Assembly (NCBI RefSeq): GCF_003854965.1
Contig: NZ_RQPI01000001.1
Coordinates: 496,001 to 560,000, forward strand
DNA from: Paenibacillus rhizophilus
Lineage (GTDB): Bacteria > Bacillota > Bacilli > Paenibacillales > Paenibacillaceae
Reading direction: 5' to 3'
DNA length: 64,000 bases
Positions 28,228 through 37,626 of this stretch are shown one piece after another (within the stretch, counting starts at the first letter, position 1; each line of letters opens with the position of its first letter). The position numbers were made by a program, and so were the translations under genes. The notes under the pieces were generated by a model, which worked only from the letters and a program-made list of their open reading frames with translations, searched no databases and was not told the origin of the DNA.

Positions 28228-30277
28228 CGGCAAACTGGCTCCGGAAAGGAGCCTTTTCGTCGTTCGGCCGCTCATAATTGCCGCTCGGCAGGAGGAAGCT
28301 CGATTTCAGATTGTCCTTCAGCGACATCTCCAATATTTGGACCACCTGCTCACGGGCCGTTTTATCCCTGACCGGACACATTAATTCGACCCGGCGGGTC
28401 AGATTGCGGGTCATCCAGTCCGCGCTTGACAAATAGACCTCGGGATCACCGCCATTTTCGAAATAGTAAATCCGGGAATGCTCCAGAAAGCGGTCGACGA
28501 TGCTGCGGACCGTGATCCGTTCGCTCAGGCCCGGCACTCCGGGGCGAAGGCAGCAGACTCCTCGGACAATCAGATCGATCGAAACGCCGGATTGATCCGC
28601 TTCGTACAAATCATCGATGACCTGCTGGTTGGACAGGGAATTCATCTTGGCGACAATACGCGCAGGGCGGCCGGCAGCGGCGTGTTCGCTCTCCCGACTG
28701 ATCAGTTTTTTCAGCGAATGGCTCATGCTTCCAGGAGCGACTACGAAGGAGTTCCATTCGTGATTGGAGGAGTACCCCGTGATCTGATTGAACAGCTCGG
28801 AGGCGTCCAGCCCCGCGTCGTCCTGTGCGGTGAACAGACTGATATCGGTATACATTTTGGCAGTGTTCTCGTTATAATTGCCCGTCCCGATATGTACATA
28901 ACGGCGCAATTCGTTGCCCTCCTGGCGGACAATCAGCAGAATCTTGGCATGTGTTTTGAGTCCGACCAGGCCATACACCACATGACAGCCCGCTTGCTCC
29001 AGCTTCCGGGCCCACGCAATATTGCGTTCTTCGTCGAACCTCGCTTTCAGCTCCACCACGACAGTCACCTGTTTGCCCGATTCGGCCGCGAAGGCGAGCG
29101 CGTTAATAAGCGGCGAATTGCCGCTGACTCTGTACAGGGTCATCTTAATCGCCATTACCTGATCATCCTCGGACGCCTGGGTAATGAAGTCGATGATGGA
29201 TTCGTACGATTCATAGGGGTGATAAACGAGAACGTCGCGTTCTCGAAGGACCTCGAAGAAATCCTCTGTTTCATCGAATTCTGCCGGATAGACCGGATCG
29301 ATCGGCGGATAATTCAAGTAGCCGTGTCCCCTAAGACCTCCGGCAAATTGACGCAGAAATCCCAGATCAAGCGGTCCGTCGATTTCATACACAAAATGCT
29401 CAATATCAAATTCGGCCTGAAGTTGTTCCATAGCATACGGATGAATGCCTTTTTGGACTTCCAGCCTTGCAGGTACTCCCCGGCGGCGTTTTCGCAGCTC
29501 TTTCTCAATCTCTTCGAGCAGATCCTCGGCGCCTTCTTCGTCAAGGGACAAGTCGGAGTTTCGCGTAAGGCGGAACTCATTGACGGCAACCGGATGGTAG
29601 CCGCTGAACAGCGTCCCGATATGGGCCCGAATGACATCTTCAATATAGACGAACTGCCGCCGCTTGCTGTTGGCACGGTGCGGAAGAGGGATGCAGCGCG
29701 GCAGATTGGACGGGATTTGCAGAATGGCAAAAAAGAACTGGTCCTCATCTTTATGTTTTTTCTTCAGTACGACGGCAAGATAGATAAACAAGCTGTGAAC
29801 AAGCGGGAACGGCCGGCTCTGATCCACCGCCATCGGCGTCAGAATGGGAAAAATAATATCCCGGTAATATTGCTCGACCGCGGCTTCCTGGGCATGGGTC
29901 AAGTCTTCATAATCGACGAGGACAATGCCTTCTTTGTTAAGGCTCCGGGAAATGTCCCGAAAGGTCCGGTATTGATCGGCGACAATTTTTCCGACGCGCT
30001 TGTAAAGACGTTTATGAAGGCCGGATGGAGTATAGCCGGTAAAATCTTTTTTCGTATATCCCGCACGAATCTGATCTTGAATGCCTGCAACCCGCACACT
30101 GATGAATTCATCCAGGTTGCTTGAGACGATGCCAAGAAATTTGGCGCGTTCCATAAGGGGATTGTTTGGGTCCTGGGCCTCCTGCAAGACTCGGCGGTTG
30201 AACTCGATCCAGCTGAGATCCCGGTTCAGATAGGCGGATGGGCTGCTGTAGTTGTTTTTCTTATCCTCTTCGTTCAT
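28166..30277 (-). CDS. ppk1: Polyphosphate kinase 1
   Basis: Reversibly polymerises the gamma-phosphate of ATP into polyphosphate. 703 residues from ATG 30277, behind TTTGGAGGAGTC. N-terminal domain YLNRDLSWIEFNRRVLQEA, then the PPK core with HPYESYESIIDFITQA, VMAIKMTLYRVSGNSP, ELKARFDEERNI, KTHAKILLIVR, and HIGTGNYNENTAKMYTDISLF carrying the catalytic His region. LIVRGVCCLRPGVPG and YLSSADWMTRNLTRRVE form the C-terminal lobe. It ends inside the converging ppx gene. Confidence 0.96.
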   Translation of the reverse strand: MNEEDKKNNYSSPSAYLNRDLSWIEFNRRVLQEAQDPNNPLMERAKFLGIVSSNLDEFISVRVAGIQDQIRAGYTKKDFTGYTPSGLHKRLYKRVGKIVADQYRTFRDISRSLNKEGIVLVDYEDLTHAQEAAVEQYYRDIIFPILTPMAVDQSRPFPLVHSLFIYLAVVLKKKHKDEDQFFFAILQIPSNLPRCIPLPHRANSKRRQFVYIEDVIRAHIGTLFSGYHPVAVNEFRLTRNSDLSLDEEGAEDLLEEIEKELRKRRRGVPARLEVQKGIHPYAMEQLQAEFDIEHFVYEIDGPLDLGFLRQFAGGLRGHGYLNYPPIDPVYPAEFDETEDFFEVLRERDVLVYHPYESYESIIDFITQASEDDQVMAIKMTLYRVSGNSPLINALAFAAESGKQVTVVVELKARFDEERNIAWARKLEQAGCHVVYGLVGLKTHAKILLIVRQEGNELRRYVHIGTGNYNENTAKMYTDISLFTAQDDAGLDASELFNQITGYSSNHEWNSFVVAPGSMSHSLKKLISRESEHAAAGRPARIVAKMNSLSNQQVIDDLYEADQSGVSIDLIVRGVCCLRPGVPGLSERITVRSIVDRFLEHSRIYYFENGGDPEVYLSSADWMTRNLTRRVELMCPVRDKTAREQVVQILEMSLKDNLKSSFLLPSGNYERPNDEKAPFRSQFAAMDVDNWKYTQALPSDPMHS

Positions 30278-30701
30278 GACTCCTCCAAATTTATAACCAA
30301 TGGCCGATTCTAACGGTTCTTTCTATTATTCTATCATAATGTGAAGACAATGTTATATTCTTGTCCGCGAACGGTTTATGAACCGTTTCTCTTTAATATT
30401 ACCTTTTTCGACAGCGACAATTGTTAACGCAGTGTAAAATTTTCCTCTTCAGTTGTCGAAGTACAACAAGTATGTCATCAGTTCATAAGTTAACATAATA
30501 AATAATATGTAACCCTGAACTCAATTTCTCACTTTATCGTTCTCTGAATTATTTCAAAATGGTAACAATTACAAATGCAATGGTTACAAAATTGTGATAT
30601 ATTCAAAACTGTCGGGAAGCAATCTAAGGGAATATTTTACATGCTTCGCGATTTGAAAATACATAAGCCGAGAATCGTGCAGTAGTCAGAAGGAGGCAGT
30701 T
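30278..30701. other. 424-base AT-rich intergenic region
   Basis: Between the ppk and LysM-3D starts. It holds a dif-like 28-bp site (30488-30515) and an inverted pair TTCGACA (about 30409) / TGTCGAA (about 30456). No open frame or recognised riboswitch; despite the cell-wall gene downstream I could not find the conserved parts of a ydaO-type c-di-AMP leader. Confidence 0.5.
30488..30515 (-). repeat. dif-like Xer recombination site, copy 1
   Basis: Read on the minus strand: left arm GGGTTACATAT, centre TATTTA, right arm TTATGTTAACT. The 11+6+11 layout with inverted arms is that of dif sites, and the right arm differs by one base from the Bacillus subtilis dif right arm TTATGTAAACT. The same right arm occurs at 44895-44905 and 47056-47066. 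Confidence 0.5.
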
Positions 30702-31364
30702 ATGAAATTCAGAGTGTCATCGGTTAAATTCGCCGCCGTCATTGTGGGCCTCGGAGCCCTGCTGATGGCTGGGCCTGCGCATGCCGATAAAATTCACATC
30801 GCCGGAGAAAAAACAACGTTCTACACGGTAGCCAAGAAATATGGTGTGGGCGTCAGCGCATTAATGAAAGCAAATCCTGAAGTAAATCCGCTTAATCTGT
30901 TTCCCGGCCTGAGACTGGTCGTTCCCGTTTCGGATACGCCGTCCGCTCCCGCGAAAATGCAAGTCTTGAGTAAAGATCAGGCAGCATCGCTGACAGAGGA
31001 GCAGGATTTGAAGACCGTGGAGGCCTGGGGGAAACTATTCAGTTATGAGAAATCATTGCAGGTGAAAGCAACGGCCTACTCTTCTGCCGCGAGCGAGAAC
31101 GGAAAATGGGGGGCTGTCGACTATTTCGGCAATCCGCTGAAGCTGGGTACAATCGCCGTCGATCCGGATGTCATTCCGCTTGGAACGAAGGTCCTTGTAA
31201 CGGGATATTCCCATCCGGGACTTCCCAAACAGGCTTTTGTGGCAACCGCCTCCGATAAAGGAAGCGCTATTCAGGGTAATCGTATCGATATTTTTATTCC
31301 CGGAAGCCAGAACTTCGTATCCGAATTCGGTTTCCAGTATGTGCAGCTGTACATAATTAAATAG
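30702..31364 (+). CDS. Secreted LysM plus 3D-domain cell-wall protein
   Basis: 220 residues with a signal peptide (basic KFRVSSVKF, hydrophobic stretch, cleavage after AHA). A LysM-like peptidoglycan-binding segment follows (TTFYTVAKKYGVGVSALMKANPEVN ... LFPGLRLVVPV, about 38-75), then a C-terminal 3D domain with its three aspartates (AVDPDVIPLGTKV, ATASDKGSAIQGNRIDIF). This is the architecture of Firmicute lytic transglycosylases related to YocH / stationary-phase survival proteins. It should act on peptidoglycan outside the cell. Confidence 0.88.
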   Translation: MKFRVSSVKFAAVIVGLGALLMAGPAHADKIHIAGEKTTFYTVAKKYGVGVSALMKANPEVNPLNLFPGLRLVVPVSDTPSAPAKMQVLSKDQAASLTEEQDLKTVEAWGKLFSYEKSLQVKATAYSSAASENGKWGAVDYFGNPLKLGTIAVDPDVIPLGTKVLVTGYSHPGLPKQAFVATASDKGSAIQGNRIDIFIPGSQNFVSEFGFQYVQLYIIK

Positions 31365-31378
31365 TTAATCATCCAAAT

Positions 31379-31421
31379 AAGAAACGAAGTCAGGCCGGAG
31401 GTCTGTTTCGTTTCTTTTTTT
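31379..31421. terminator. Bidirectional terminator between the 3D-domain gene and the deacetylase gene
   Basis: AAGAAACGAA ... TTTCGTTTCTT with an inner GTCAGGCC/GGTCTG helix and T tracts on both strands. Confidence 0.85.
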
Positions 31422-31445
31422 GCTGAAAAGAACGGTTATGGCCCT

Positions 31446-32378
31446 CTATTTCTTCTCCGGCACCTTGAGCATCTCCGGAACGGTCACAAAAGTGTATCCT
31501 TTTCGGCGAAGCGCCTCAATGATTTCGGGCAGCGCCTCGATGGAGCCTTTCAGATTGCTCCCTACACCGCCGCCGCCGTGCTGAAGAATGATTGAGCCTC
31601 TTCCGGCATGAGCCAAAACATTGCGCTTCACCTTTTCCTTGGGCAGTCCTTTCCAATCCAGAGAGTCAACGCTCCAATTCACCAGCTTATAGCCGTGTGA
31701 TTCCGACCACTTCAGCTGCTGTTCGTTTATTTCGCCGTAGGGGGGACGAATCAGCCTCGGTTTGAATCTCGCAATTTTGTTAATTATATTTTCTGTTCGT
31801 ATGATTTGGGACCGGAACTGCCTGACGCTCAGTTTGCTGAATTGGGGATGGTTATATGAATGGTTGCCAATGCTATGGCCTTCTCTCACTATGCGTTTAA
31901 CTAGATAGGGATGCTTGGCTGCACGGTTTCCTACAATGAAAAAGGTGGCTTTCACCCGGTATTTCCTTAGCACATCCAAGATTTGCGAGGTGAATCTGGG
32001 GTCAGGGACGTCGTCAAACGTGAGCGCAATCTTTTTGATTCTAGGTCCGTTCGTCTTGATGACATCCGGGTATTTGCGAATCAGCTGGCCAAGGGACAAC
32101 GGTGAGGCGGCCGCGGGTTTACTGGCGGGGTCATTGTCTCCATTGAGTGCGTGCCTTGCCGGAGTCTTTTTATCCTTTACAGCTGTGCACGAAAGGGGTT
32201 CGCCTGCCGTCATTGCAGCTCGGCAATCCGTATGGCTCTTTACGGTTTGATTCTCTGGAACCGCCGCAGCCGTTTCGGTCCGAATCGTACCGGGAACGGC
32301 TGAACAGCCTAATACACAGCTGATGAGCATACAAATGAGGCCCAAACTGATCCTTTTGGCAAAGCGGACATGAAACAT
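31446..32378 (-). CDS. Polysaccharide deacetylase lipoprotein (NodB domain)
   Basis: 310 residues. N-terminal signal with lipobox VLGCS (Cys about residue 25), a low-complexity linker, then a CE4/NodB domain from about residue 110: ALTFDDVPDPRFT (catalytic base and metal Asp pair), GHSIGNHSYNHPQF (metal H-x3-H), RLIRPPYGE, and ILQHGGGG with the C-terminal His. Likely deacetylates peptidoglycan GlcNAc or another cell-surface glycan. The usual first-motif Gly after DD is Val (FDDVPD), as also seen in other Firmicute members. Confidence 0.9.
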   Translation of the reverse strand: MFHVRFAKRISLGLICMLISCVLGCSAVPGTIRTETAAAVPENQTVKSHTDCRAAMTAGEPLSCTAVKDKKTPARHALNGDNDPASKPAAASPLSLGQLIRKYPDVIKTNGPRIKKIALTFDDVPDPRFTSQILDVLRKYRVKATFFIVGNRAAKHPYLVKRIVREGHSIGNHSYNHPQFSKLSVRQFRSQIIRTENIINKIARFKPRLIRPPYGEINEQQLKWSESHGYKLVNWSVDSLDWKGLPKEKVKRNVLAHAGRGSIILQHGGGGVGSNLKGSIEALPEIIEALRRKGYTFVTVPEMLKVPEKK

Positions 32379-32615
32379 TTTTTTACGCTCCCTTCATATA
32401 AAGACGTCATTACGTTGTTATTCCTCAATCGTCCGGAAAACATGCGAAGACTGTTATTCATCCCGATATTTCGAGCGGCTTCCAATACGTGTATACTGTT
32501 AGTACGGAAGATTGAAATTTGAATAATGAAACATGCATAGTGTGAAGAATATCACAGATTTTAAGTTTCTTCTCAGGCATGTTTAATAAGATAAAATTTG
32601 AAGGAGCTTGATAAC

Positions 32616-33320
32616 GTGGGGACGGTTATTAGTAATGAGCGGCTGGCGGACAATGTCTACCATCTCCGGGTGGGCGGAGAATACGGCGGGGAGATGGGAC
32701 AATTCTACATGCTGCGGGCGTGGGGAGCCTATCCGGTCCTGTCCAGACCGCTGAGCATACATCAGGTTAGCGACGAAGGCATCGATTTTTTGTATCACGT
32801 TGTGGGAGAGGGAACTGAACTGTTCTCGCAGCTGACTCCAGGAAATTCCATTAATCTGGAAGGCCCTTTCGGCAGCGGCTTTCCCGCCGTCACCGGACGT
32901 GTGGCGCTGGTCGGAGGAGGCATCGGCATCGCGCCGCTGCTGTACTGCGCGCGCGAGCTTCCGGGCTCCGACGTGTACCTCGGCTTTAGCCGCGAGCCTT
33001 ACCGGACGGAGGAGTTCCGTTCCCACGCCGCAAGACTTACGGTTGATGTCGGCGGCCTCGTTTTGGACAATGTCGATTTTGCGGAATATGATCATGTGTT
33101 CGTTTGCGGACCGCATCCGATGCTTAAAGCGGCTCAGCTTAAAGGCATCGCCGCGGTTACCGCGGGAAGTACGGTGAATGTATATCTCTCGCTGGAGAAC
33201 CGCATGGCCTGCGGAATCGGGGCCTGCCTCGTGTGCAGCGTATCCTGCAAAGACGGACAGCGGAAAGCCTGCGCGGACGGCCCGGTATTTTTGGCGGAGG
33301 AGGTAGTGTTCCATGATTAG
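32616..33320 (+). CDS. pyrK: Dihydroorotate dehydrogenase electron-transfer subunit
   Basis: FAD and 2Fe-2S protein linking PyrD to NAD+. About 234 residues from GTG 32616 (AAGGAG nine bases upstream). RPLSIHQV is the FAD motif, [20 protein letters not shown] the NAD-binding stretch, [12 protein letters not shown] the ferredoxin-reductase motif, and the C-terminal [13 protein letters not shown] plus a fourth Cys (KACADGPVF) bind the cluster. It overlaps pyrD by 8 bases. The pair stands apart from other pyr genes in this window. Confidence 0.94.
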   Translation: MGTVISNERLADNVYHLRVGGEYGGEMGQFYMLRAWGAYPVLSRPLSIHQVSDEGIDFLYHVVGEGTELFSQLTPGNSINLEGPFGSGFPAVTGRVALVGGGIGIAPLLYCARELPGSDVYLGFSREPYRTEEFRSHAARLTVDVGGLVLDNVDFAEYDHVFVCGPHPMLKAAQLKGIAAVTAGSTVNVYLSLENRMACGIGACLVCSVSCKDGQRKACADGPVFLAEEVVFHD

Positions 33321-34281
33321 AAACGAAGATTCATCATCCTTGAACACGCAGCTCGATTTGAGGGCCAATATTGCCGGCGTCGCGTTCAAGAATCCGATCG
33401 TTATGGCTTCCGGCACCTTCGGGTTTGGTAAGGAATATGCAAAATATTATGATATAAACGAACTCGGGGGCATTTCCGGCAAAGGGCTGACGCTTCAGCC
33501 CAAAGCGGGTAATCAGGGGACGCGCGTCTATGAGACGGCATCGGGCATGTTGAACAGCGTTGGACTGGAGAATCCGGGGATTCCCTCGTTCTTGGAGAAA
33601 GAATGCGCATACTGGGAGACGCTTGACACGGCACGGATCGTGAATCTTGGGGGGAACACGTTCGAGGATTACGTCACCGGAGCGGAATTGATCCAGCAGG
33701 ATGCCGACCGGCGGAGCGATAGCGGCCGCAAAGCTGTCGACATGATTGAACTGAACATTTCCTGCCCGAATGTAAAAGAAGGCGGGATCGCCTTCGGCAT
33801 CAGAACATGCGACGCGCGCGAGCTGGTGCGGGCCGTCCGGCGGGCAACGAGCTTGCCACTGTCGGTCAAGCTGTCCCCGAACGCGGAGGATGTCGCTGAT
33901 ATGGCGCTGATGTGCCAGGAAGAAGGAGCGGACGCCGTATCCCTCATCAATACAATCTCCGGCATGAAGATCGACGTGCGCCGCCGGCGCAGCGTGTTCA
34001 ACAATCTGTATGCGGGTCTGTCCGGACCGGCTATTAAGCCGATTGCGCTGAGAATGGTGCACCAGGTCGCCAAGCGGGTGGAAATCCCGATTATCGGCAT
34101 GGGCGGCATCTCTTCCGCGACGGATATTATCGAATTCATCATGGCGGGAGCGACAGTGGTTCAGGTCGGCACCTACAATTTTATGAATTTACGGGCGGGC
34201 GAGGACTTGCTTAGAGACCTGCGGCAGTTTATGATCGAAGAAAATATCTATTCTCTGGATGAAATCCGGGGCATTCTATAA
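33313..34281 (+). CDS. pyrD: Dihydroorotate dehydrogenase, catalytic subunit (class 1B)
   Basis: Oxidises dihydroorotate to orotate in pyrimidine synthesis with FMN. 322 residues from ATG 33313. [31 protein letters not shown], and [17 protein letters not shown] with the catalytic Cys typical of the NAD-linked class; [29 protein letters not shown], and the phosphate site [28 protein letters not shown]. Works as a heterotetramer with PyrK encoded just upstream. Confidence 0.96.
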   Translation: MIRNEDSSSLNTQLDLRANIAGVAFKNPIVMASGTFGFGKEYAKYYDINELGGISGKGLTLQPKAGNQGTRVYETASGMLNSVGLENPGIPSFLEKECAYWETLDTARIVNLGGNTFEDYVTGAELIQQDADRRSDSGRKAVDMIELNISCPNVKEGGIAFGIRTCDARELVRAVRRATSLPLSVKLSPNAEDVADMALMCQEEGADAVSLINTISGMKIDVRRRRSVFNNLYAGLSGPAIKPIALRMVHQVAKRVEIPIIGMGGISSATDIIEFIMAGATVVQVGTYNFMNLRAGEDLLRDLRQFMIEENIYSLDEIRGIL

Positions 34282-34314
34282 AAAACGGTTAAATATATTG
34301 GGGAGGGAATCTGT

Positions 34315-34653
34315 GTGCCTTCGGAAGCCTTTGATCCGGGCGATATCACGTTGTCCGAAACGGCGGTGGGCCAAGACATTCTGCTGCTGATTACAGGCGG
34401 AGTGCGGCATATCGGCGCCGCCAGCACCGCCTACATCGGAGAGAATGGCGCTGAGGTGACGACTTCGGCCGTTCCCGGGCATAAAGAGCACACGATCAGC
34501 GAATCGGTTGCCGTCAAAGTTGCCGAAGCGCTGCGGAGAACGGTAACGGTTGTCATGGGTATTCATTACGACGATCTGTCCAAGGAGCAAATCGCACGGG
34601 TGGTAGAGATTGTAGAGCGCAGGGTGGAGCTATATTTGGCCGGCAAAAAATGA
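34315..34653 (+). CDS. LpdD-like (prenyl-FMN chaperone-like) domain protein
   Basis: 112 residues from GTG 34315 (GGGGAGGG nine bases upstream). Pattern: LLLITGGVRHIGAASTAY, TTSAVPGHKEHTISESVAVKVAEAL, VVMGIHYDDLSKEQIARVVEIVE. This matches my memory of the small LpdD-like domain, named from gallate decarboxylase accessory proteins. No UbiD-type decarboxylase is nearby, so the role here is open. It follows pyrD by 33 bases and may be read through with it. Confidence 0.6.
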   Translation: MPSEAFDPGDITLSETAVGQDILLLITGGVRHIGAASTAYIGENGAEVTTSAVPGHKEHTISESVAVKVAEALRRTVTVVMGIHYDDLSKEQIARVVEIVERRVELYLAGKK

Positions 34654-34722
34654 AACGCGCCTGAATTCCCTGCGTACAACATATCATCAAGCATTTAAAA
34701 CCATCTTTTGGAGGAATGAACC

Positions 34723-35391
34723 ATGTCGATTTTTAAAAGATTGCGTGATTTAACGATGTCCAATATCAATGCAATCATTGATAAAGCCGAGGACCCGATC
34801 AAGATGACCGACCAATATATCCGCGACATGACGGAGGATCTGGAGGATGCGGAAAAAGCGGTAGCCGCCCAGATCGCCATTGAGAAGAAATTCAAGCAGC
34901 TGTATGAGGAACAGGAAGCGCTGGTGACCAAACGCAACCAGCAGGCTCACGCCGCTGCGCAGGCCGGCAACGCCGACCTTGCCCGCCGCGCTCTGGAAGA
35001 GAAGAAGAACGCCGAAGGCAAGCTGACGGAATACAAGACTAGCTACGATCAGAACAAGGCTTCCGCGGACAATCTCCGCGCCAAGCTGGATGAAATGCGC
35101 AAGCAGCTGAATCAAATGAAGAGCAAGCGCGAGACGCTGGTCGCCCGCTACAATGCGGCGAAGGCGCAGACCGAAATCAACAAAGCGATGAGCGGCTTCA
35201 GCTCCGATTCCGCCACGGCAGGACTGAAACGGATGGAAGAGAAGATGCTCCAGGCCGAAGCGCAGGCGGAAGCGAGCAACGAGATGAGCGCAGGCAACAA
35301 ATCGCTGGACGACGAGTTCGAGAAGCTGAACAAAGATCAAGGAGTCGAGGACGAACTAGCCGCCTTGATGAAGCAGTACGAGAAGCAATAA
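34723..35391 (+). CDS. pspA: PspA/IM30 family envelope-stress protein
   Basis: 222 residues, almost entirely helical and coiled coil: SIFKRLRDLTMSNINAIIDKAEDP at the amphipathic N-terminus, the RDM...DLEDAEKAV coil, and RMEEKMLQAEAQAEA toward the C-terminus. ESCRT-III-like PspA/Vipp proteins bind and stabilise damaged membranes. The start is backed by TTTTGGAGGAATGAACC. The DUF4178 gene follows 111 bases on, a common Firmicute pairing. Confidence 0.94.
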   Translation: MSIFKRLRDLTMSNINAIIDKAEDPIKMTDQYIRDMTEDLEDAEKAVAAQIAIEKKFKQLYEEQEALVTKRNQQAHAAAQAGNADLARRALEEKKNAEGKLTEYKTSYDQNKASADNLRAKLDEMRKQLNQMKSKRETLVARYNAAKAQTEINKAMSGFSSDSATAGLKRMEEKMLQAEAQAEASNEMSAGNKSLDDEFEKLNKDQGVEDELAALMKQYEKQ

Positions 35392-35502
35392 CGGATACTC
35401 CCGCAAAGGTTAGCGGCCCGGGATATGCTTGCGAAAGGAGAGACGGCGCCGCCGTTTCTCCTTCGTTTTGCACTGGCGAGTTTATGACAGGGAGGACAAC
35501 GG

Positions 35503-36009
35503 ATGAGCATTTGGAAGCGTATCGGCAATTTATTTGCCAAGGACGAACCGCCCCGGAAGGAAAAAAGCATGCTGCAGCTTGCGCCCGGCGACATCTGTGA
35601 GGTATCGCTTGTCACCTATGAGGTGACGGGACGCGTAAGCAACTTTGGACGGAATGCGGCGCTGCTGACTCTCCGTGACGGCACGGCACTCGCCTATTTG
35701 CATATAGAGCAGAGGGAAGAGCTGAGATATGTGCTGTACAAGGCGATCGACGGCCGGCTGGACAGCTTGGCGGAGATTCCTGCCACGATGGAACTGGACG
35801 ACAATGTGTACTATCTGGAAGAAGAATATGAAGGCCATGTATCCGTTGCCGGACAGACGCCATTTATGAACGCGGGCGACCAGCATGTCTGGCAGTATCA
35901 GTCGGATGACGGCCGTCTGCTGCGGATCGAATGGCAGAACGGACGTTTTATGCTGTATGAGGGCGAAAAAATCATTCCCGGCGATGTGAGAGTAATACGG
36001 GCCTCATAA
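35503..36009 (+). CDS. DUF4178 domain protein, probable PspA partner
   Basis: 168 residues from ATG 35503 (GGGAGG). N-terminus SIWKRIGNLFAKDEPP is short and amphipathic; then LAPGDICEVSLVTYEVTGRV, a beta-rich repeat, and LRIEWQNGRFMLYEGEKIIPGDVRVI, characteristic of DUF4178. Function is not known; frequent adjacency to pspA suggests a shared membrane-stress role (inference). Confidence 0.82.
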   Translation: MSIWKRIGNLFAKDEPPRKEKSMLQLAPGDICEVSLVTYEVTGRVSNFGRNAALLTLRDGTALAYLHIEQREELRYVLYKAIDGRLDSLAEIPATMELDDNVYYLEEEYEGHVSVAGQTPFMNAGDQHVWQYQSDDGRLLRIEWQNGRFMLYEGEKIIPGDVRVIRAS

Positions 36010-36040
36010 CGCGTACGGATGAATTCAATAGGTTAGGCTA

Positions 36041-36076
36041 AGCAGGGGTGCGCACAGTGGCACGCCTGCTTTTTTA
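36041..36076 (+). terminator. Terminator of the pspA region
   Basis: AGCAGG..TGC pairs with GCA..CCTGCT, followed by six T residues. Confidence 0.85.
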
Positions 36077-36130
36077 AAATATAAGAATTTATAAGCCGGG
36101 CACTTATCATTTTGACTTATATTTCTACGA

Positions 36131-36172
36131 GAAACGATACCGTCCTTAAAAGGACGGCGAAGCCGTTTCTTC
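36131..36172. other. Nested hairpin of unknown role
   Basis: An outer stem GAAACG / CGTTTC encloses a perfect CCGTCCTT / AAGGACGG hairpin. It follows the upstream terminator and is not followed by a long T tract on the plus strand (TTCTTGGG). It may be a second terminator or a mobile-repeat remnant. Confidence 0.5.
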
Positions 36173-36206
36173 TTGGGTAAAATCAATTTTTCGCGGGCGG
36201 CTAAGG

Positions 36207-36236
36207 TTGGGTACACATTTTCCGGTATGCTACAAT
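36207..36236 (+). promoter_or_regulatory. Promoter of moeA-mobB
   Basis: TTGGGT (36207-36212), 18 bases, TACAAT (36231-36236) with an upstream TGC (extended -10). Transcription should begin near 36243. Confidence 0.65.
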
Positions 36237-36240
36237 AGAT

Positions 36241-36296
36241 TGAGCCAGACTTTGGAAAAGTCTATGCCTCCGTAATTCGGCTGCCGGAAGGCTCGT
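36241..36296 (+). promoter_or_regulatory. Structured moeA leader, possible molybdenum-cofactor riboswitch
   Basis: At the expected 5' end of the moeA mRNA, GAGCC pairs with GGCTC and encloses two hairpins: AGAC...GTCT, and CCG TAATT CGG within GCCTCCG...GCCGGAAGGC. The CCTCCG ... CCGGAA pieces recall the Moco RNA motif, but I could not confirm the consensus by eye. Regulation of MoeA by cofactor level would make sense. Confidence 0.3.
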
Positions 36297-36363
36297 GTTA
36301 GCTGGAATACAGGGAGGGAGAACGATTACATACGGAAACAATCATGAGAAGGAGGAACAATCT

Positions 36364-37626
36364 ATGACAAACCGCGAACAATCGGATAACAAATTTGGGC
36401 GAAAGGCGATCCAGGTCGAGGAAGCACAGGCGAGACTCATGAATTACGCTGGGGCGATGGAAGCCGAGACCGTACCGCTTGAGCAGTCGCTGGGGCGTTA
36501 TCTGGCGGAATCGATCGCGGCGCCCCATCCGTTTCCCGCGTTCAACCGCTCGGGAATGGACGGGTATGCCGTGGTCGCCTCGGATACGGAGAACAGCCGG
36601 GATGGAGGGATGGTGTGGCTGAAAGTCGTCGACAATATTCCCTGCGGTGCGGTGCCAGCAGGGGCGATCATACCCGGGACGGCGGCGCGGATTATGACCG
36701 GCGCGCAGGTGCCCGAAGGAGCAGACGCCGTCGTGATGCTGGAGGTGACGGAAACCCGGGATCTTGACGGCATTCCCCATGTCGGTGTCCGCAAGCCGAT
36801 TCCAAGCGGACGCAATATTACACCGCTGGGCTATGAGCTTAAACAGGGTGAGCAGGTGCTTGCGGCCGGCCATAAGATCGCGGCTGGGGATATCGCTGTG
36901 CTGGCTGCGTTCGGCGTGCACGACGTGCCGGTTATCCGCAGGCCCAGGGTCGGCGTCTTTGCCACGGGGAGCGAGCTGCTGGACGTGAAAGAGCCGCTTC
37001 AACCCGGCAAGATTCGCAACAGCAATTCTCCAATGCTTGAAGCGCTTGTCAGGGAGGCGGGCGGCGAGCCGGTGATGCTGGGCGCCATCGCTGACGAGCT
37101 TGAGCTCGCCCGGAGCAAGGTGCATTCGGCTCTGGAAACTTTAGACCTTGTCATCACGACAGGCGGAGTCTCGGTCGGTGATTATGATATAATGGGCGAC
37201 TTGGTGCGTGAAGAAGCGGGCGATATGCTGTTCAACAAGATCGCCATGCGCCCCGGCAGCGTCACTACGGCCGCGGTGCGCGGTGGCAAGCTGCTGCTTG
37301 CGCTCTCCGGCAATCCCGGCGCCTGCTTTGTCGGCTTCCAGCTGTTCGCCCGTCCGGTCATCGCTTCCATGCAAGGGGCTTCCGAGTCTTTCCTTCCGGA
37401 ATGGACCGTTGTGCTGGGGAAGGACTATCCCAAGGTGAACAATTATTTCCGCTTTGTGCGGGGCCGTCTGGAGGTGCGGGGGGGTAGCATCTATGCCTAT
37501 CCTGCCGCAATAGACGAATCGTCCGTAATGGTCACCATTAAGGACAGCGATTGTCTGATCATCGTGCCGCCCGAAGAACGCGGATTGTCCGCCGGAGCGA
37601 AGGTCCGCGCGATCATACTGCCATGA
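36364..37626 (+). CDS. moeA: Molybdopterin molybdotransferase
   Basis: Inserts molybdenum into adenylated molybdopterin. 420 residues from ATG 36364 (GAAGGAGGAACAA). FNRSGMDGYAV, GTAARIMTGAQVPEGADAVVMLE, NSNSPMLEALV, and TTGGVSVGDYDIM with FNKIAMRPGSVT (the MoaB/Mog fold); LSGNPGACFVGFQLFARPVI. It overlaps mobB by an ATGA junction. Confidence 0.95.
   Translation: MTNREQSDNKFGRKAIQVEEAQARLMNYAGAMEAETVPLEQSLGRYLAESIAAPHPFPAFNRSGMDGYAVVASDTENSRDGGMVWLKVVDNIPCGAVPAGAIIPGTAARIMTGAQVPEGADAVVMLEVTETRDLDGIPHVGVRKPIPSGRNITPLGYELKQGEQVLAAGHKIAAGDIAVLAAFGVHDVPVIRRPRVGVFATGSELLDVKEPLQPGKIRNSNSPMLEALVREAGGEPVMLGAIADELELARSKVHSALETLDLVITTGGVSVGDYDIMGDLVREEAGDMLFNKIAMRPGSVTTAAVRGGKLLLALSGNPGACFVGFQLFARPVIASMQGASESFLPEWTVVLGKDYPKVNNYFRFVRGRLEVRGGSIYAYPAAIDESSVMVTIKDSDCLIIVPPEERGLSAGAKVRAIILP

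Noticed and set aside
28478-30124. 548-codon open frame on the plus strand
   Set aside because: Shadow of ppk1, which has unmistakable catalytic motifs on the other strand.
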